From: GCA-2709075 sp964492555
Lineage (GTDB): Bacteria; Pseudomonadota; Alphaproteobacteria; MPNO01; UBA2964
DNA: 24,846 nt
Direction of reading: 5' to 3'
Assembly (NCBI GenBank): GCA_964492555.1
Contig: CAZBKQ010000038.1
Span: 1-24,846, forward strand
Below the pieces are notes generated by a model, which ran no database searches, was not told where the DNA came from, and saw only the letters and a list, made by a program, of their open reading frames with translations. The translations under genes were made by a program, and so were the position numbers. Below are positions 7,517 through 14,488 of this stretch, piece by piece (the stretch's first letter is position 1; every line of letters starts with the position of its first letter).

Positions 7517-8704
7517 ATGGCCGAGGAAAACCTGCCGCTAGAGCGTTTCAAGGTGCTGGATCTGACCCGTGTGCGATCAGGTCCGACATCCGTCAAGGTG
7601 CTGGCTGATTGGGGCGCCGATGTCGTGAAAGTCGAAATGCCGCCCGCGCCGGGACAGGATGACGGCTATACCGGTTCGCGCAATTCGGCGGATTTTCAGA
7701 ATCTGCACCGCAACAAGCGGTCGATGACGCTGAACCTCAAGGAAGACGACGGTAAGGAAATCTTTTACCGGATGGTGAAGGAAGCCGACGTGGTGGTCGA
7801 GAATTACCGGCCCGACGTCAAATTCCGCCTCGGCATCGATTTCGACACGCTGAAGGAAATCAACCCGCGCATTATCCTCGCCAGCATTTCCGGCTTCGGC
7901 CAGACCGGGCCCTATTCCAAACGTCCCGGCGTCGACCAGATCGCGCAGGGGATGGGCGGGTTCATGTCGGTGACCGGCCTTCCGGGTCAGGGACCGGTGC
8001 GCGCCGGGACCGCCATCGCCGACCTGACCTGCGGCATGAATTGCGCCATGGCGATCCTGGTCGCGCTGCTGCAGCGGGAGGTGACGGGTGAGGGCCAGTG
8101 GGTCCATACCTCGCTGCTTGAATCGCAGATCGTGCTGATGGACTTTCAGTGCGCGCGCTATCTGATAGAAAACGACGTGCCGCCGCAGGCCGGCAACAAC
8201 CATCCGAAATCGACACCCACGGGCGTGTTTCCGACCACGGACGGGCATATCAATATCGCCGCCGGCGGCCAGCAGATGTGGACCCGGCTTTGCAAGGGCC
8301 TTGGGGCGGAAGTGCTTTATGAAAAGCCCGAATATAAGACCGCGGCGGACCGGTTGGCGCATCGTGACCAGCTGAATGCCGATCTTTCCGAATTCACAAA
8401 GACAAAATCGTCAAAAGAATGGGTGGATATTTTGAATGAGGCCGGTGTGCCGTGCGGTCCGATTTACAAGGTCGATGAAACATTTGCCGATCCGCAGGTG
8501 CAGCATCTCGGCATCGCCTGGCCAATGAAGAGCCGCGATATGGGCGAAATTCGCGTTGTTGGACAACCGTTTAGCCTGTCCGCAGCGAAACCCGTGGTCC
8601 GCCGCTATACCCCCGATGTCGGCGAGCACACGGACGAGGTGCTGTCCGAATTCGGCTATTCGGCGGATGAGATCACTCAACTGCGCGAGAAAGGTGTTCT
8701 CTGA
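7517..8704 (+). CDS. CaiB/BaiF (class III) CoA-transferase
   Basis: A 395-residue class III CoA-transferase, which swaps CoA between an acyl-CoA and a free carboxylic acid. N-terminal VLDLTRVRSGPTS and DWGADVVKVE are family blocks. The catalytic aspartate is expected at D169 in GTAIADLTCGMN, the same number as Asp169 of formyl-CoA transferase. The C-terminal VPCGPIYKVDE and FSLSAAKP are also typical. The start is ATG 7517, six bases after AGGGAG; the upstream TTG/ATG extension to 7472 is unlikely. The residues after DLTRV (RSGPTS) differ from the more usual LAGP. The substrate is not apparent: neighbours are a transporter and a cold-shock gene. Confidence 0.9.
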   Translation: MAEENLPLERFKVLDLTRVRSGPTSVKVLADWGADVVKVEMPPAPGQDDGYTGSRNSADFQNLHRNKRSMTLNLKEDDGKEIFYRMVKEADVVVENYRPDVKFRLGIDFDTLKEINPRIILASISGFGQTGPYSKRPGVDQIAQGMGGFMSVTGLPGQGPVRAGTAIADLTCGMNCAMAILVALLQREVTGEGQWVHTSLLESQIVLMDFQCARYLIENDVPPQAGNNHPKSTPTGVFPTTDGHINIAAGGQQMWTRLCKGLGAEVLYEKPEYKTAADRLAHRDQLNADLSEFTKTKSSKEWVDILNEAGVPCGPIYKVDETFADPQVQHLGIAWPMKSRDMGEIRVVGQPFSLSAAKPVVRRYTPDVGEHTDEVLSEFGYSADEITQLREKGVL

Positions 8705-8801
8705 TTTCACGAAATTCTCCTTGCCTATTGTCGCGTCCGCCTGTTACGAGTCTTGTAGGCGAATTCTTCAGGGGCGGCGTTTAGAACCGCACACGCGTCA
8801 T

Positions 8802-8816
8802 GCGCCCGCCGGGCGC
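8802..8816. repeat. Hairpin in the cspA leader / after the CoA-transferase
   Basis: GCGCCC-GCC-GGGCGC is a perfect 6-bp stem with a 3-base loop, in the 198-base gap between the CoA-transferase stop and the cold-shock gene. No T-run follows, so it is a poor intrinsic terminator. It may be structure in the cold-shock mRNA leader. Apart from this and a ribosome binding site (AGAGG 8891-8895), nothing convincing was found in the gap. Confidence 0.35.
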
Positions 8817-8902
8817 TCAGGGAGCGATAATTATCTCGCGGAATTGGCCGGTGTCCGGGTGGTCGCCCGCACGCCAAGGTTTGATTTTGAAGAGGTAATT
8901 AA

Positions 8903-9112
8903 ATGCCTACAGGCACGGTCAAATGGTTTAACCCGACCAAGGGCTTTGGTTTCATCGCGCCCGAAGATGGGTCGGACGACGCGTTCGTCCATATTTCCGC
9001 AGTTGAGCGGGCAGGGTTGGGTACCCTGGCAGAGGGACAAAAAGTTACGTATGAGCTGGAGCCCGGCCGCAACGGTCGTATGGCTGCGGCCAACCTTCAG
9101 CTCGTCGAGTAG
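8903..9112 (+). CDS. CspA-family cold-shock protein
   Basis: A 69-residue single cold-shock domain, the usual length for CspA proteins. It binds single-stranded RNA/DNA and melts mRNA structure. RNP1 is KGFGFIAP (around 14-21) and RNP2 is AFVHISAVE (around 28-36); the opening GTVKWFNPTKG is canonical. ATG 8903 follows AGAGG by 7 bases. The long 5' leader fits the family habit of leader-based temperature control, but no specific element could be recognised. It stands alone and does not appear to form an operon with the gene that follows. Confidence 0.95.
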   Translation: MPTGTVKWFNPTKGFGFIAPEDGSDDAFVHISAVERAGLGTLAEGQKVTYELEPGRNGRMAAANLQLVE

Positions 9113-9173
9113 CGTTTTCCGCCGTCCCGCCTGATCGGGCAGTCCTGAAGGGCGGCCGGCGTCAGAGGGACAG

Positions 9174-10568
9174 ATGGAAATACCGAAAGAAGCGGATGGC
9201 GACATCCGTCGGCTATTGCAAGAGCTGACGGAGGCAGGTTCCGTATTGGAACAAGGCGGGCACGGGGACAAGGTCCTCGGCCACGTCTCGTTGCGCGATC
9301 CCGCCGGGCGCGGCTTCTGGATGAAGCGGTCCGGTATCAGCCTGGCGGAGCTCGAAGGTCCCGAAGATTTTGTGCTTGTCGATTTCGACGGGCGTAAAAT
9401 CGCCGGCGACGGAGTCCGCCATGCTGAATGGCCGATTCATGGTGAAATCTTTCTCCGGCGGTCGGATATCAACGTCATCGGGCATACGCACCCCTATTAT
9501 GCCGGGGTAATGGCCACCACCGAACAACCTATTGAGCCGCTGACGCCTTCGGGCGCTTTTTTTGCGGCGGGCATGCCGCGCTATCGCGAGACATCCAACC
9601 TGATTATCGACAAGCAGATGGGGGAAGATCTTGCCGTCGCGCTGGGTGACGCAGATGCCGTTCTGATGCGGAATCATGGCATCACCTATGGCGGCGCGAC
9701 GATCGGCGATTGCGTCGCCGCCGGGTTGCTTTGCGAATATGCCTGCCGGGATCAATTGCGCGCCTCGGTATCGGGGCTGACATTTGAACCGGCGTCCGAG
9801 AATGCCGCCGCTGGTTTGAGGCTGACTGGGGAAGAAGTCTCCACCCTCTGGCAGTCGTTACGTTTGGGGATCGCCGAGCCGGCTGGCGGTTGCGGGTTCG
9901 AAGACAATACCTCGTCCGACGCCCGGTTGGCGGAGGCCTGCCGGGTGCTCGCCAATGAGGGGCTTGAGTTTCTCAATTCCGGTCTTGTCGCCTGCCGTGG
10001 CCGCGATGGGCAGGCGATTGTCGGGCTGCCCGATCTGTCCCTTTCGCAGGTCCGCGGGCCCGATGATGTTTTGGCGTTGGAAGAAGCCGCGCAGGATCAT
10101 CCAGGCGTGACCCATTTGTCGGCATTGTTTGCCGCGCGTCCGGAACTGGATGGCGCGGTCTATTGCCGTGCCCCCGCGGTTGCGCTGTTTTCCGCCTGTG
10201 CCGATCCACTGGCCCCGACCGGGGATGAGGGCAAACATTTCGAAGGGGCGGCGATGCGGCTCGCCCCCGATGAGGAGATTGCCCGCATACCGGCGGAGAC
10301 CCGCGCGGTGTTTCTACCCAATGAAGGAGCAGTCATCCTGGGTCCGTCGCTGGAGGTAGCCTGTTTGCGGGCGATTTTCCTGGAACGGGCCTGCGCTGTG
10401 CAGCTTGACGCCGCATCCACCGGGCTGGCCTGGGGTTGGCTGCCGGATTCGGATCAGGGGGTTGTCGGGATGACACTGGAAGGCCAGGGCCAGATCGATA
10501 GTTTCTGGAACTTCTACTGTCGCAAGCTCGCCCGGGCCGAAGCGGGGAAACGCCTTCCCGGCGAATAG
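9174..10568 (+). CDS. Two-domain class II aldolase/adducin-like protein with degenerate second domain
   Basis: A 464-residue protein, about twice the usual class II aldolase/adducin domain. Domain 1 (about 8-200) has an apparently intact site: HGEIF (E91), metal ligands in GHTHPYY (H104, H106) and the third ligand in RNHG (H168). Domain 2 (about 250-415) aligns block by block: GPEDFVLVD with GPDDVLALE, GHTHPYY with VYCRAPA, and VLMRNHGITYGG with VFLPNEGAVILG. It has therefore lost all metal histidines. Family members act as sugar-phosphate aldolases, epimerases, or decarboxylases of dihydroxy-aromatic acids; the substrate is unknown. ATG 9174 follows AGAGGGA closely (3 bases). It converges with the next gene. 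Confidence 0.82.
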   Translation: MEIPKEADGDIRRLLQELTEAGSVLEQGGHGDKVLGHVSLRDPAGRGFWMKRSGISLAELEGPEDFVLVDFDGRKIAGDGVRHAEWPIHGEIFLRRSDINVIGHTHPYYAGVMATTEQPIEPLTPSGAFFAAGMPRYRETSNLIIDKQMGEDLAVALGDADAVLMRNHGITYGGATIGDCVAAGLLCEYACRDQLRASVSGLTFEPASENAAAGLRLTGEEVSTLWQSLRLGIAEPAGGCGFEDNTSSDARLAEACRVLANEGLEFLNSGLVACRGRDGQAIVGLPDLSLSQVRGPDDVLALEEAAQDHPGVTHLSALFAARPELDGAVYCRAPAVALFSACADPLAPTGDEGKHFEGAAMRLAPDEEIARIPAETRAVFLPNEGAVILGPSLEVACLRAIFLERACAVQLDAASTGLAWGWLPDSDQGVVGMTLEGQGQIDSFWNFYCRKLARAEAGKRLPGE

Positions 10569-10575
10569 ATTACCC

Positions 10576-10630
10576 GGTCGCCCGGCGCTCCTGTTCTTGG
10601 CGGGAGGGCGCAGGGGCCGGACCCTTAATT
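10576..10630 (+). terminator. Possible weak terminator between convergent genes
   Basis: CCGGTC near 10576 can pair with GGCCGG near 10613 (with one G-T pair), enclosing a further imperfect stem, and TTAATTTTT follows. It lies in the 63-base gap between two convergent genes, where a terminator is expected. The stem is imperfect and long-looped, so confidence is low. Confidence 0.3.
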
Positions 10631-10631
10631 T

Positions 10632-11603
10632 TTATGTGTCCCGCACGGTTTCGTGGAACAGCTCTTGCGCGGCGAAGGGGGCGTCGATCAGTCCCTGATT
10701 GTGGGAGTAGACAATAAAACGATCCAGATTGGCGGCGTTGGCCGCGAACCCGGTCGGCCAGGCATCGCCGCCCAGCATTTCCTTTTGCCGGTCCATCGCC
10801 ATGCGGCCCCAGGCGAGCTGCGACCAGCCCGGATCATCGCGGTAGCTGTCGGCGATAGTCTTGGCCTCGGCGAACATCTCGAAGACCCGGCGCGGCAGTT
10901 CGGGACGGGCCGCGATCGCCTCATCGGCGATGGCGACGACATGCATGATCGGAAAATATCCATTCTTGCGAAAATAATCGGCGCAGGCGGCTTCCGGGTC
11001 CGGAAACAGCCGGCGGATTGTCTTGCCGTCAAAGGTCGACGGCACGCGCGACAGAAACAGCGCGTCTATGGTTCCATCCGACAGCAGCTGGCCGAGATCA
11101 GTGTCGAGAGGCACATATTCGATCTGCCAGCCTTCGGGCGGATCGAAGGGGATGGTTTCGCCGGCGCGGACCACCCAGTGAACCGATTTGAGATCGACAC
11201 CGTATTCGGCGGCGACATCGCCTTTGGCCAGCACGGCAAGCGTGGTCTGGAAACTTTGCAACCCGATGCGTTTGCCGGATAGCTGCGCCGGGTCGGTCAG
11301 GCCGGTCGCGTCATTCGTGTAAATCTGGGTCTGGCTGAACAGCCGCCGGGGAAAGGCCGGAATGCCGGAAAAGGGCAGACCGCGCGCCTTCGCCATAACG
11401 AACGAGGACAAAGAGACCTCCGCTATATCGAATTCGCCCTCCTGCAGCATGCGTTTATGGCGGTGCGCGCCGTCGCGCAGCGCGGTCGTTTCGCCGACCT
11501 GAAGCACGCTCAGCGGCAATTCGGGCGGCGGGGTTACGGTGCCGTCGAAAAAGGGGAAGTGCCGGTCGTACCGGTCAATAGCTAGGGATAGCGCATCAGT
11601 CAT
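10632..11603 (-). CDS. 4,5-dihydroxyphthalate decarboxylase / ABC substrate-binding-fold protein
   Basis: A 323-residue protein resembling the family annotated as 4,5-dihydroxyphthalate decarboxylase (Pht5-like), which has the periplasmic-binding-protein fold. Matching features are the opening LSLAIDRYDRHFPFFDGTV, the block EFDIAEVSLSSFVMAKARG followed by IPAFPRRLFSQ, and then LSGKRIGLQSFQTT and HWVVRAGE. There is no signal peptide, so a cytoplasmic enzyme is more likely than a periplasmic receptor, and no permease or ATPase gene is adjacent. Family names are often transferred loosely, so the phthalate reaction is not assured. The start at ATG 11603 lacks a clear Shine-Dalgarno. It lies 41 bases after a tiny membrane-peptide gene on the same strand and may be co-transcribed with it. 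Confidence 0.75.
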   Translation of the reverse strand: MTDALSLAIDRYDRHFPFFDGTVTPPPELPLSVLQVGETTALRDGAHRHKRMLQEGEFDIAEVSLSSFVMAKARGLPFSGIPAFPRRLFSQTQIYTNDATGLTDPAQLSGKRIGLQSFQTTLAVLAKGDVAAEYGVDLKSVHWVVRAGETIPFDPPEGWQIEYVPLDTDLGQLLSDGTIDALFLSRVPSTFDGKTIRRLFPDPEAACADYFRKNGYFPIMHVVAIADEAIAARPELPRRVFEMFAEAKTIADSYRDDPGWSQLAWGRMAMDRQKEMLGGDAWPTGFAANAANLDRFIVYSHNQGLIDAPFAAQELFHETVRDT

Positions 11604-11644
11604 GCGCGCAGTCTGACACGCCGGAAATTACCCGGCAAGAATGC

Positions 11645-11743
11645 TCAGACGATTGAAAAGGCGATTATCGAGATGGCGAAATACGCTCCGGCGCATGCCA
11701 GATATATCGCGTCCACGCGCTCGAATTTCCTGTCCGGACCCAT
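11645..11743 (-). CDS. Small single-pass membrane protein (32 residues)
   Basis: A 32-codon frame begins at ATG 11743 and ends at TGA 11645. It follows a near-perfect ribosome binding site: the reverse strand reads CCAGGAGGGCATTATGGG, with AGGAGGG about five bases before the start. The peptide has a short charged head (MGPDRKFERVD) followed by one hydrophobic segment of about 20 residues (YLACAGAYFAISIIAFSIV). It would sit in the inner membrane with the head outside the bilayer. It lies divergent from ettA and upstream of the decarboxylase-fold gene. No family was recognised. A longer frame through the same stop (start 11839) is unlikely, because the strong ribosome binding site points to 11743. 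Confidence 0.62.
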   Translation of the reverse strand: MGPDRKFERVDAIYLACAGAYFAISIIAFSIV

Positions 11744-11895
11744 AATGCCCTCCTGGCCAGTCCAAACGGCGCCGCATTGCGCCGCAGGGTGATATTGACC
11801 GGAGCCCGTTAACAGAGAGTGAAGCCATTGCGTTAACATAATGCTTCGCGCTAGAAACCCGCGGCAATTCAGGAATCCGCGACAAGGAGCACATC

Positions 11896-13578
11896 GTGGC
11901 CGGTTACCAGTATATCTACACCATGCAAGGGCTTTCGAAGATCTATCCCGGCGGACGGGAGGTCGTGAAAGACGTCACGCTGGCGTTTCTGCCGGGGGCC
12001 AAGATCGGCGTGCTCGGCGTCAATGGCGCGGGTAAATCGACCCTTCTGAAGATCATGGCCGGGCTGGATACGGAATTTAACGGCGAGGCCTGGGCGGCCG
12101 ATGGCGCCACGGTGGGCTACCTGCCGCAGGAACCGGATCTCGATCCCGCTTTGAACGTCAAGGAAAACGTCCTTGCCGGGATGGGCGAGATCACCTCGCT
12201 GCTGCAGCGTTTCGAGGAGATCAGCGCCAAGTTCGCCGAGCCGATGGACGATGACGAAATGAACGCGCTGATCGAAGAGCAGGGCAAGCTCCAGGAACAG
12301 ATCGATGCGACCGACGGCTGGGCGATCGAACGCACGATCGAGGTGGCAATGGATGCGCTGCGTTGCCCCTCGGGTGATGCGGATGTCACGACCCTGTCGG
12401 GCGGTGAGCGCCGCCGGGTCGCGCTGTGCCGCTTGCTTCTGCAAAAGCCCGACTTGCTGCTGCTGGATGAGCCGACAAACCATCTCGACGCGGAATCGGT
12501 CGCCTGGCTTGAACGTTTCCTGCACGATTACGAGGGTACCGTGGTGGCGGTTACCCATGATCGCTATTTCCTCGACAATGTGGCGGGCTGGATTCTGGAG
12601 CTCGATCGCGGGCGGGCTTTGCCGTTCGAGGGCAATTACTCGTCCTGGCTGGAACAGAAGCAGAAGCGGCTGAAGCAGGAAGAGCGCGAGGAATCGGCGC
12701 GGCAGAAAACCCTGGCGTCGGAGCTGGAATGGGTGCGGTCCTCGCCGCGCGCGCGTCAGGCCAAGAACCAGGCGCGTATTTCGGCCTATGAGGAATTGCT
12801 GGCGAAATCCCGCGACAAGGCGCCCTCGACCGCGCAGATCGTCATTCCGGCGGGCGATCGTCTCGGCGACCTGGTGATAGAGGCGGACAATGTTTCAAAG
12901 GCGTTCGGCGACAAGCTTCTGGTCGAGGGGTTGAATTTCAAACTGCCGCCCGGCGGCATCGTCGGCGTCATCGGTCCGAACGGCGCCGGCAAGACGACAC
13001 TGTTCCGTATGATCACCGGTCAGGAACAGCCGGATTCGGGGACATTGCGCATCGGCGACAGCGTGAAGCTCGGCTATGTCGATCAATCCCGCGACTCGCT
13101 CAAGGCCGATAACACGGTGTGGGAGGAAATCGCCGAAGGCGAAGCAGAGGTCGATCTCGGCGGCCGTAAGGTACAAAGCCGCGCCTATGTGGGCTCGTTC
13201 AATTTTCGGGGGCCCGATCAGCAGAAAAAGGTCGGTCAGCTTTCCGGCGGTGAGCGCAACCGGGTGCATCTCGCCAAGATGCTGAAATCGGGCGCCAACG
13301 TGCTGCTGCTCGATGAGCCGACGAATGATCTCGATGTCGACACATTACGCGCATTGGAGGAAGCCCTGGCCGATTTCGGCGGCTGCGCGGTGGTAATCAG
13401 CCATGACCGCTGGTTCCTCGACCGTATCGCCACTCATATTCTCGCCTTCGAGGGCGACAGCCAGGCGATCTGGTTCGAGGGAAATTACGACGATTACGAG
13501 GAAGACCGGCACAAACGGCTCGGTGAAAAGGCCGATCAGCCGCACCGCATCAAATACAAACCGCTGACAAGGGGGTAG
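11896..13578 (+). CDS. ettA: Energy-dependent translational throttle protein EttA (ABC-F)
   Basis: A 560-residue ABC-F protein (E. coli EttA is 555) with two ATPase domains and no membrane segments. Known EttA binds the ribosomal E site and gates the first elongation step according to energy status. Walker A sites are GVNGAGKST (41-49) and GPNGAGKTT (about 358-366). Signatures are LSGGERRR and LSGGERNR, and catalytic glutamates are E192 and E474 in LDEPTNHLD and LDEPTNDLD. The arm insertion in domain 1 (about 80-140) and the charged inter-domain linker (about 240-310) are present. The N-terminus (YQYIYTMQGLSKIYPGGREV) is characteristic of EttA. The start is GTG 11896, six bases after AAGGAG. 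Expressed alone, divergent from the small membrane peptide and convergent with the MlaC-like gene. Confidence 0.95.
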   Translation: MAGYQYIYTMQGLSKIYPGGREVVKDVTLAFLPGAKIGVLGVNGAGKSTLLKIMAGLDTEFNGEAWAADGATVGYLPQEPDLDPALNVKENVLAGMGEITSLLQRFEEISAKFAEPMDDDEMNALIEEQGKLQEQIDATDGWAIERTIEVAMDALRCPSGDADVTTLSGGERRRVALCRLLLQKPDLLLLDEPTNHLDAESVAWLERFLHDYEGTVVAVTHDRYFLDNVAGWILELDRGRALPFEGNYSSWLEQKQKRLKQEEREESARQKTLASELEWVRSSPRARQAKNQARISAYEELLAKSRDKAPSTAQIVIPAGDRLGDLVIEADNVSKAFGDKLLVEGLNFKLPPGGIVGVIGPNGAGKTTLFRMITGQEQPDSGTLRIGDSVKLGYVDQSRDSLKADNTVWEEIAEGEAEVDLGGRKVQSRAYVGSFNFRGPDQQKKVGQLSGGERNRVHLAKMLKSGANVLLLDEPTNDLDVDTLRALEEALADFGGCAVVISHDRWFLDRIATHILAFEGDSQAIWFEGNYDDYEEDRHKRLGEKADQPHRIKYKPLTRG

Positions 13579-13591
13579 GGAGCGCCCGGCT

Positions 13592-14191
13592 CTATTTCCC
13601 GGTTCGTTTGCGGAGCGCGATCAGCAGCCCGTCCACCTTGCCGCCATTCTGATTAATGATGGAGGCGAATTCGTCGCGCTGGGTAATCGCCATGCTGACG
13701 CCCTCCAACAGTACATCGACGATCTGGTGCCCGTCTTTTTCGCGCACCCGCCAATGTACCGGAATGGTCCGGCCGTCACCCATTACGATCTCCGATGCGA
13801 CCAGCTTGTCGCCGCCCTTGATGTCGCGCGTATCGCCGACATTGAATTTTTCGCCTGTATAGTCGGCGAAGCGGGCGGCGTAGGCCTTCACCACAAAATC
13901 CTCGAACAGGTTCACATATTCGTTCTGCTGGGCCTTGGTGGCGCGGCGCCAATAGACGCCGAGTGTAAATCGGGCGAGCAACCGGACATTGAAGGATTTG
14001 TTGAATATCTTGCGGAATCGTTCTTCGCGGTCTTTGGTGGAAATGCCTTTTTCGGTCAGGGAGGTGATGGCTTTCTGTCCGACGTCCTTGATGAAGCCGT
14101 TCGCCCTGTCCATGGCGTGGGCCTGCTGGAAGACCGGCACGGCCAGCAAGGTTGCCAGCAAGATTACGAAAAATTCCCTGCGTATCATCAT
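13592..14191 (-). CDS. MlaC/Ttg2D-family lipid-binding protein
   Basis: A 199-residue periplasmic protein of the MlaC (Ttg2D) family, whose members shuttle phospholipids between outer- and inner-membrane parts of the Mla system. A signal peptide covers about 1-25 (FFVILLATLLAVPVFQQAHA). Family blocks are RFRKIFNKSFNVRLLARFTLGVYW, VYWRRATKAQQNEYVNLFEDF and the C-terminal VLLEGVSMAITQRDEFASII. The frame is open to 14287, but MMIRRE at 14191/14188 fits a signal peptide start. No mlaA, mlaD, mlaE or mlaF is nearby, so it is an orphan here; a hopanoid-linked HpnM-like role is an alternative. Confidence 0.85.
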   Translation of the reverse strand: MMIRREFFVILLATLLAVPVFQQAHAMDRANGFIKDVGQKAITSLTEKGISTKDREERFRKIFNKSFNVRLLARFTLGVYWRRATKAQQNEYVNLFEDFVVKAYAARFADYTGEKFNVGDTRDIKGGDKLVASEIVMGDGRTIPVHWRVREKDGHQIVDVLLEGVSMAITQRDEFASIINQNGGKVDGLLIALRKRTGK

Positions 14192-14279
14192 TACTGTCCG
14201 GTTTTTTCCGTTCCCTGAAACGGCGCATCGTAACGGCGCTCCCCTGGAACGGCAACGCCGATTGCTATTAATCCGATAC

Positions 14280-14305
14280 GTTAACAATTTAAAGTTTTTG
14301 TTAAC
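14280..14305. repeat. Inverted repeat GTTAACAA/TTGTTAAC
   Basis: An 8-bp perfect inverted repeat (14280-14287 and 14298-14305) flanks a 10-base AT-rich loop that itself contains TTTAAA. It lies between the divergent mlaC-like and sahR genes. It may be an operator for either; a TTAACT-N18-TATAAG promoter-like pair (14301-14330) overlaps its right arm. No T-run is placed as in a terminator. Confidence 0.45.
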
Positions 14306-14308
14306 TAT

Positions 14309-14318
14309 ATGACGTCAT
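14309..14318. repeat. Perfect palindrome ATGACGTCAT
   Basis: A perfect 10-bp palindrome lies just right of the GTTAACAA inverted repeat, within the same promoter region. It may be a dimeric regulator site, but chance cannot be excluded for so short a sequence. Confidence 0.3.
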
Positions 14319-14394
14319 TTTGGGTATAAGGCGGCTCAGTCAGTAGGGGTTGGTTGAAATGTGTCATTTGTTTCGGACAGGTCGATATTTTGTA

Positions 14395-14422
14395 TTGACA
14401 TATAAAGATATGTTTATATCTT
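14395..14422 (+). promoter_or_regulatory. Candidate promoter of the sahR-metF-metH operon
   Basis: A consensus TTGACA (14395-14400) is followed after 16 bases by TATCTT (14417-14422), a 4/6 match to the -10 box. The probable SahR operator fills the spacer, which fits repression by blocking RNA polymerase. A start site about 14429 would lie upstream of the TTG start chosen for sahR and rules out the longer frame beginning at 14423. Confidence 0.55.
14400..14419. promoter_or_regulatory. Probable SahR operator
   Basis: ATATAAAGATATGTTTATAT is a 20-bp near-palindrome with a single mismatched pair; changing one G would give ATATAAAGATATCTTTATAT. This fits, as I recall it, the ATAAAGATATCTTTAT-type motif described for SahR in alphaproteobacteria. 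It sits directly upstream of the sahR gene and overlaps the promoter, so autoregulation of sahR-metF-metH by S-adenosylhomocysteine level is likely. Confidence 0.75.
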
Positions 14423-14488
14423 TTGATCTCCAACGGTTGCGCGTCATTCGGGGCCGTTCCTTCAAAACCGGAGATCAGGATTCGAACT

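Noticed and set aside
5446..7596. 716-codon reverse-strand open frame
   Set aside because: It runs antisense through the EamA gene and out of frame through the MFS gene; its composition (rich in R, G, H, P) is that of a high-GC shadow frame and no domain is visible.
8705..8902. Promoter for the cold-shock gene (for example TTGCCT at 8721)
   Set aside because: No -10 box with more than about half the consensus lies at a suitable distance; not distinguishable from chance.
9113..9173. Terminator after the cold-shock gene
   Set aside because: GC-rich stretches can pair loosely, but no compact stem followed by a T-run exists.
14281..14305. CtrA-type site (TTAA-N7-TTAA)
   Set aside because: The two TTAA elements are separated by eight bases (or four), not seven, so the spacing does not fit the consensus.
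14423..14488. N-terminal extension of sahR from TTG 14423
   Set aside because: It overlaps the -10 box and would start before any transcript from the candidate promoter; homology-like sequence begins only after 14489.
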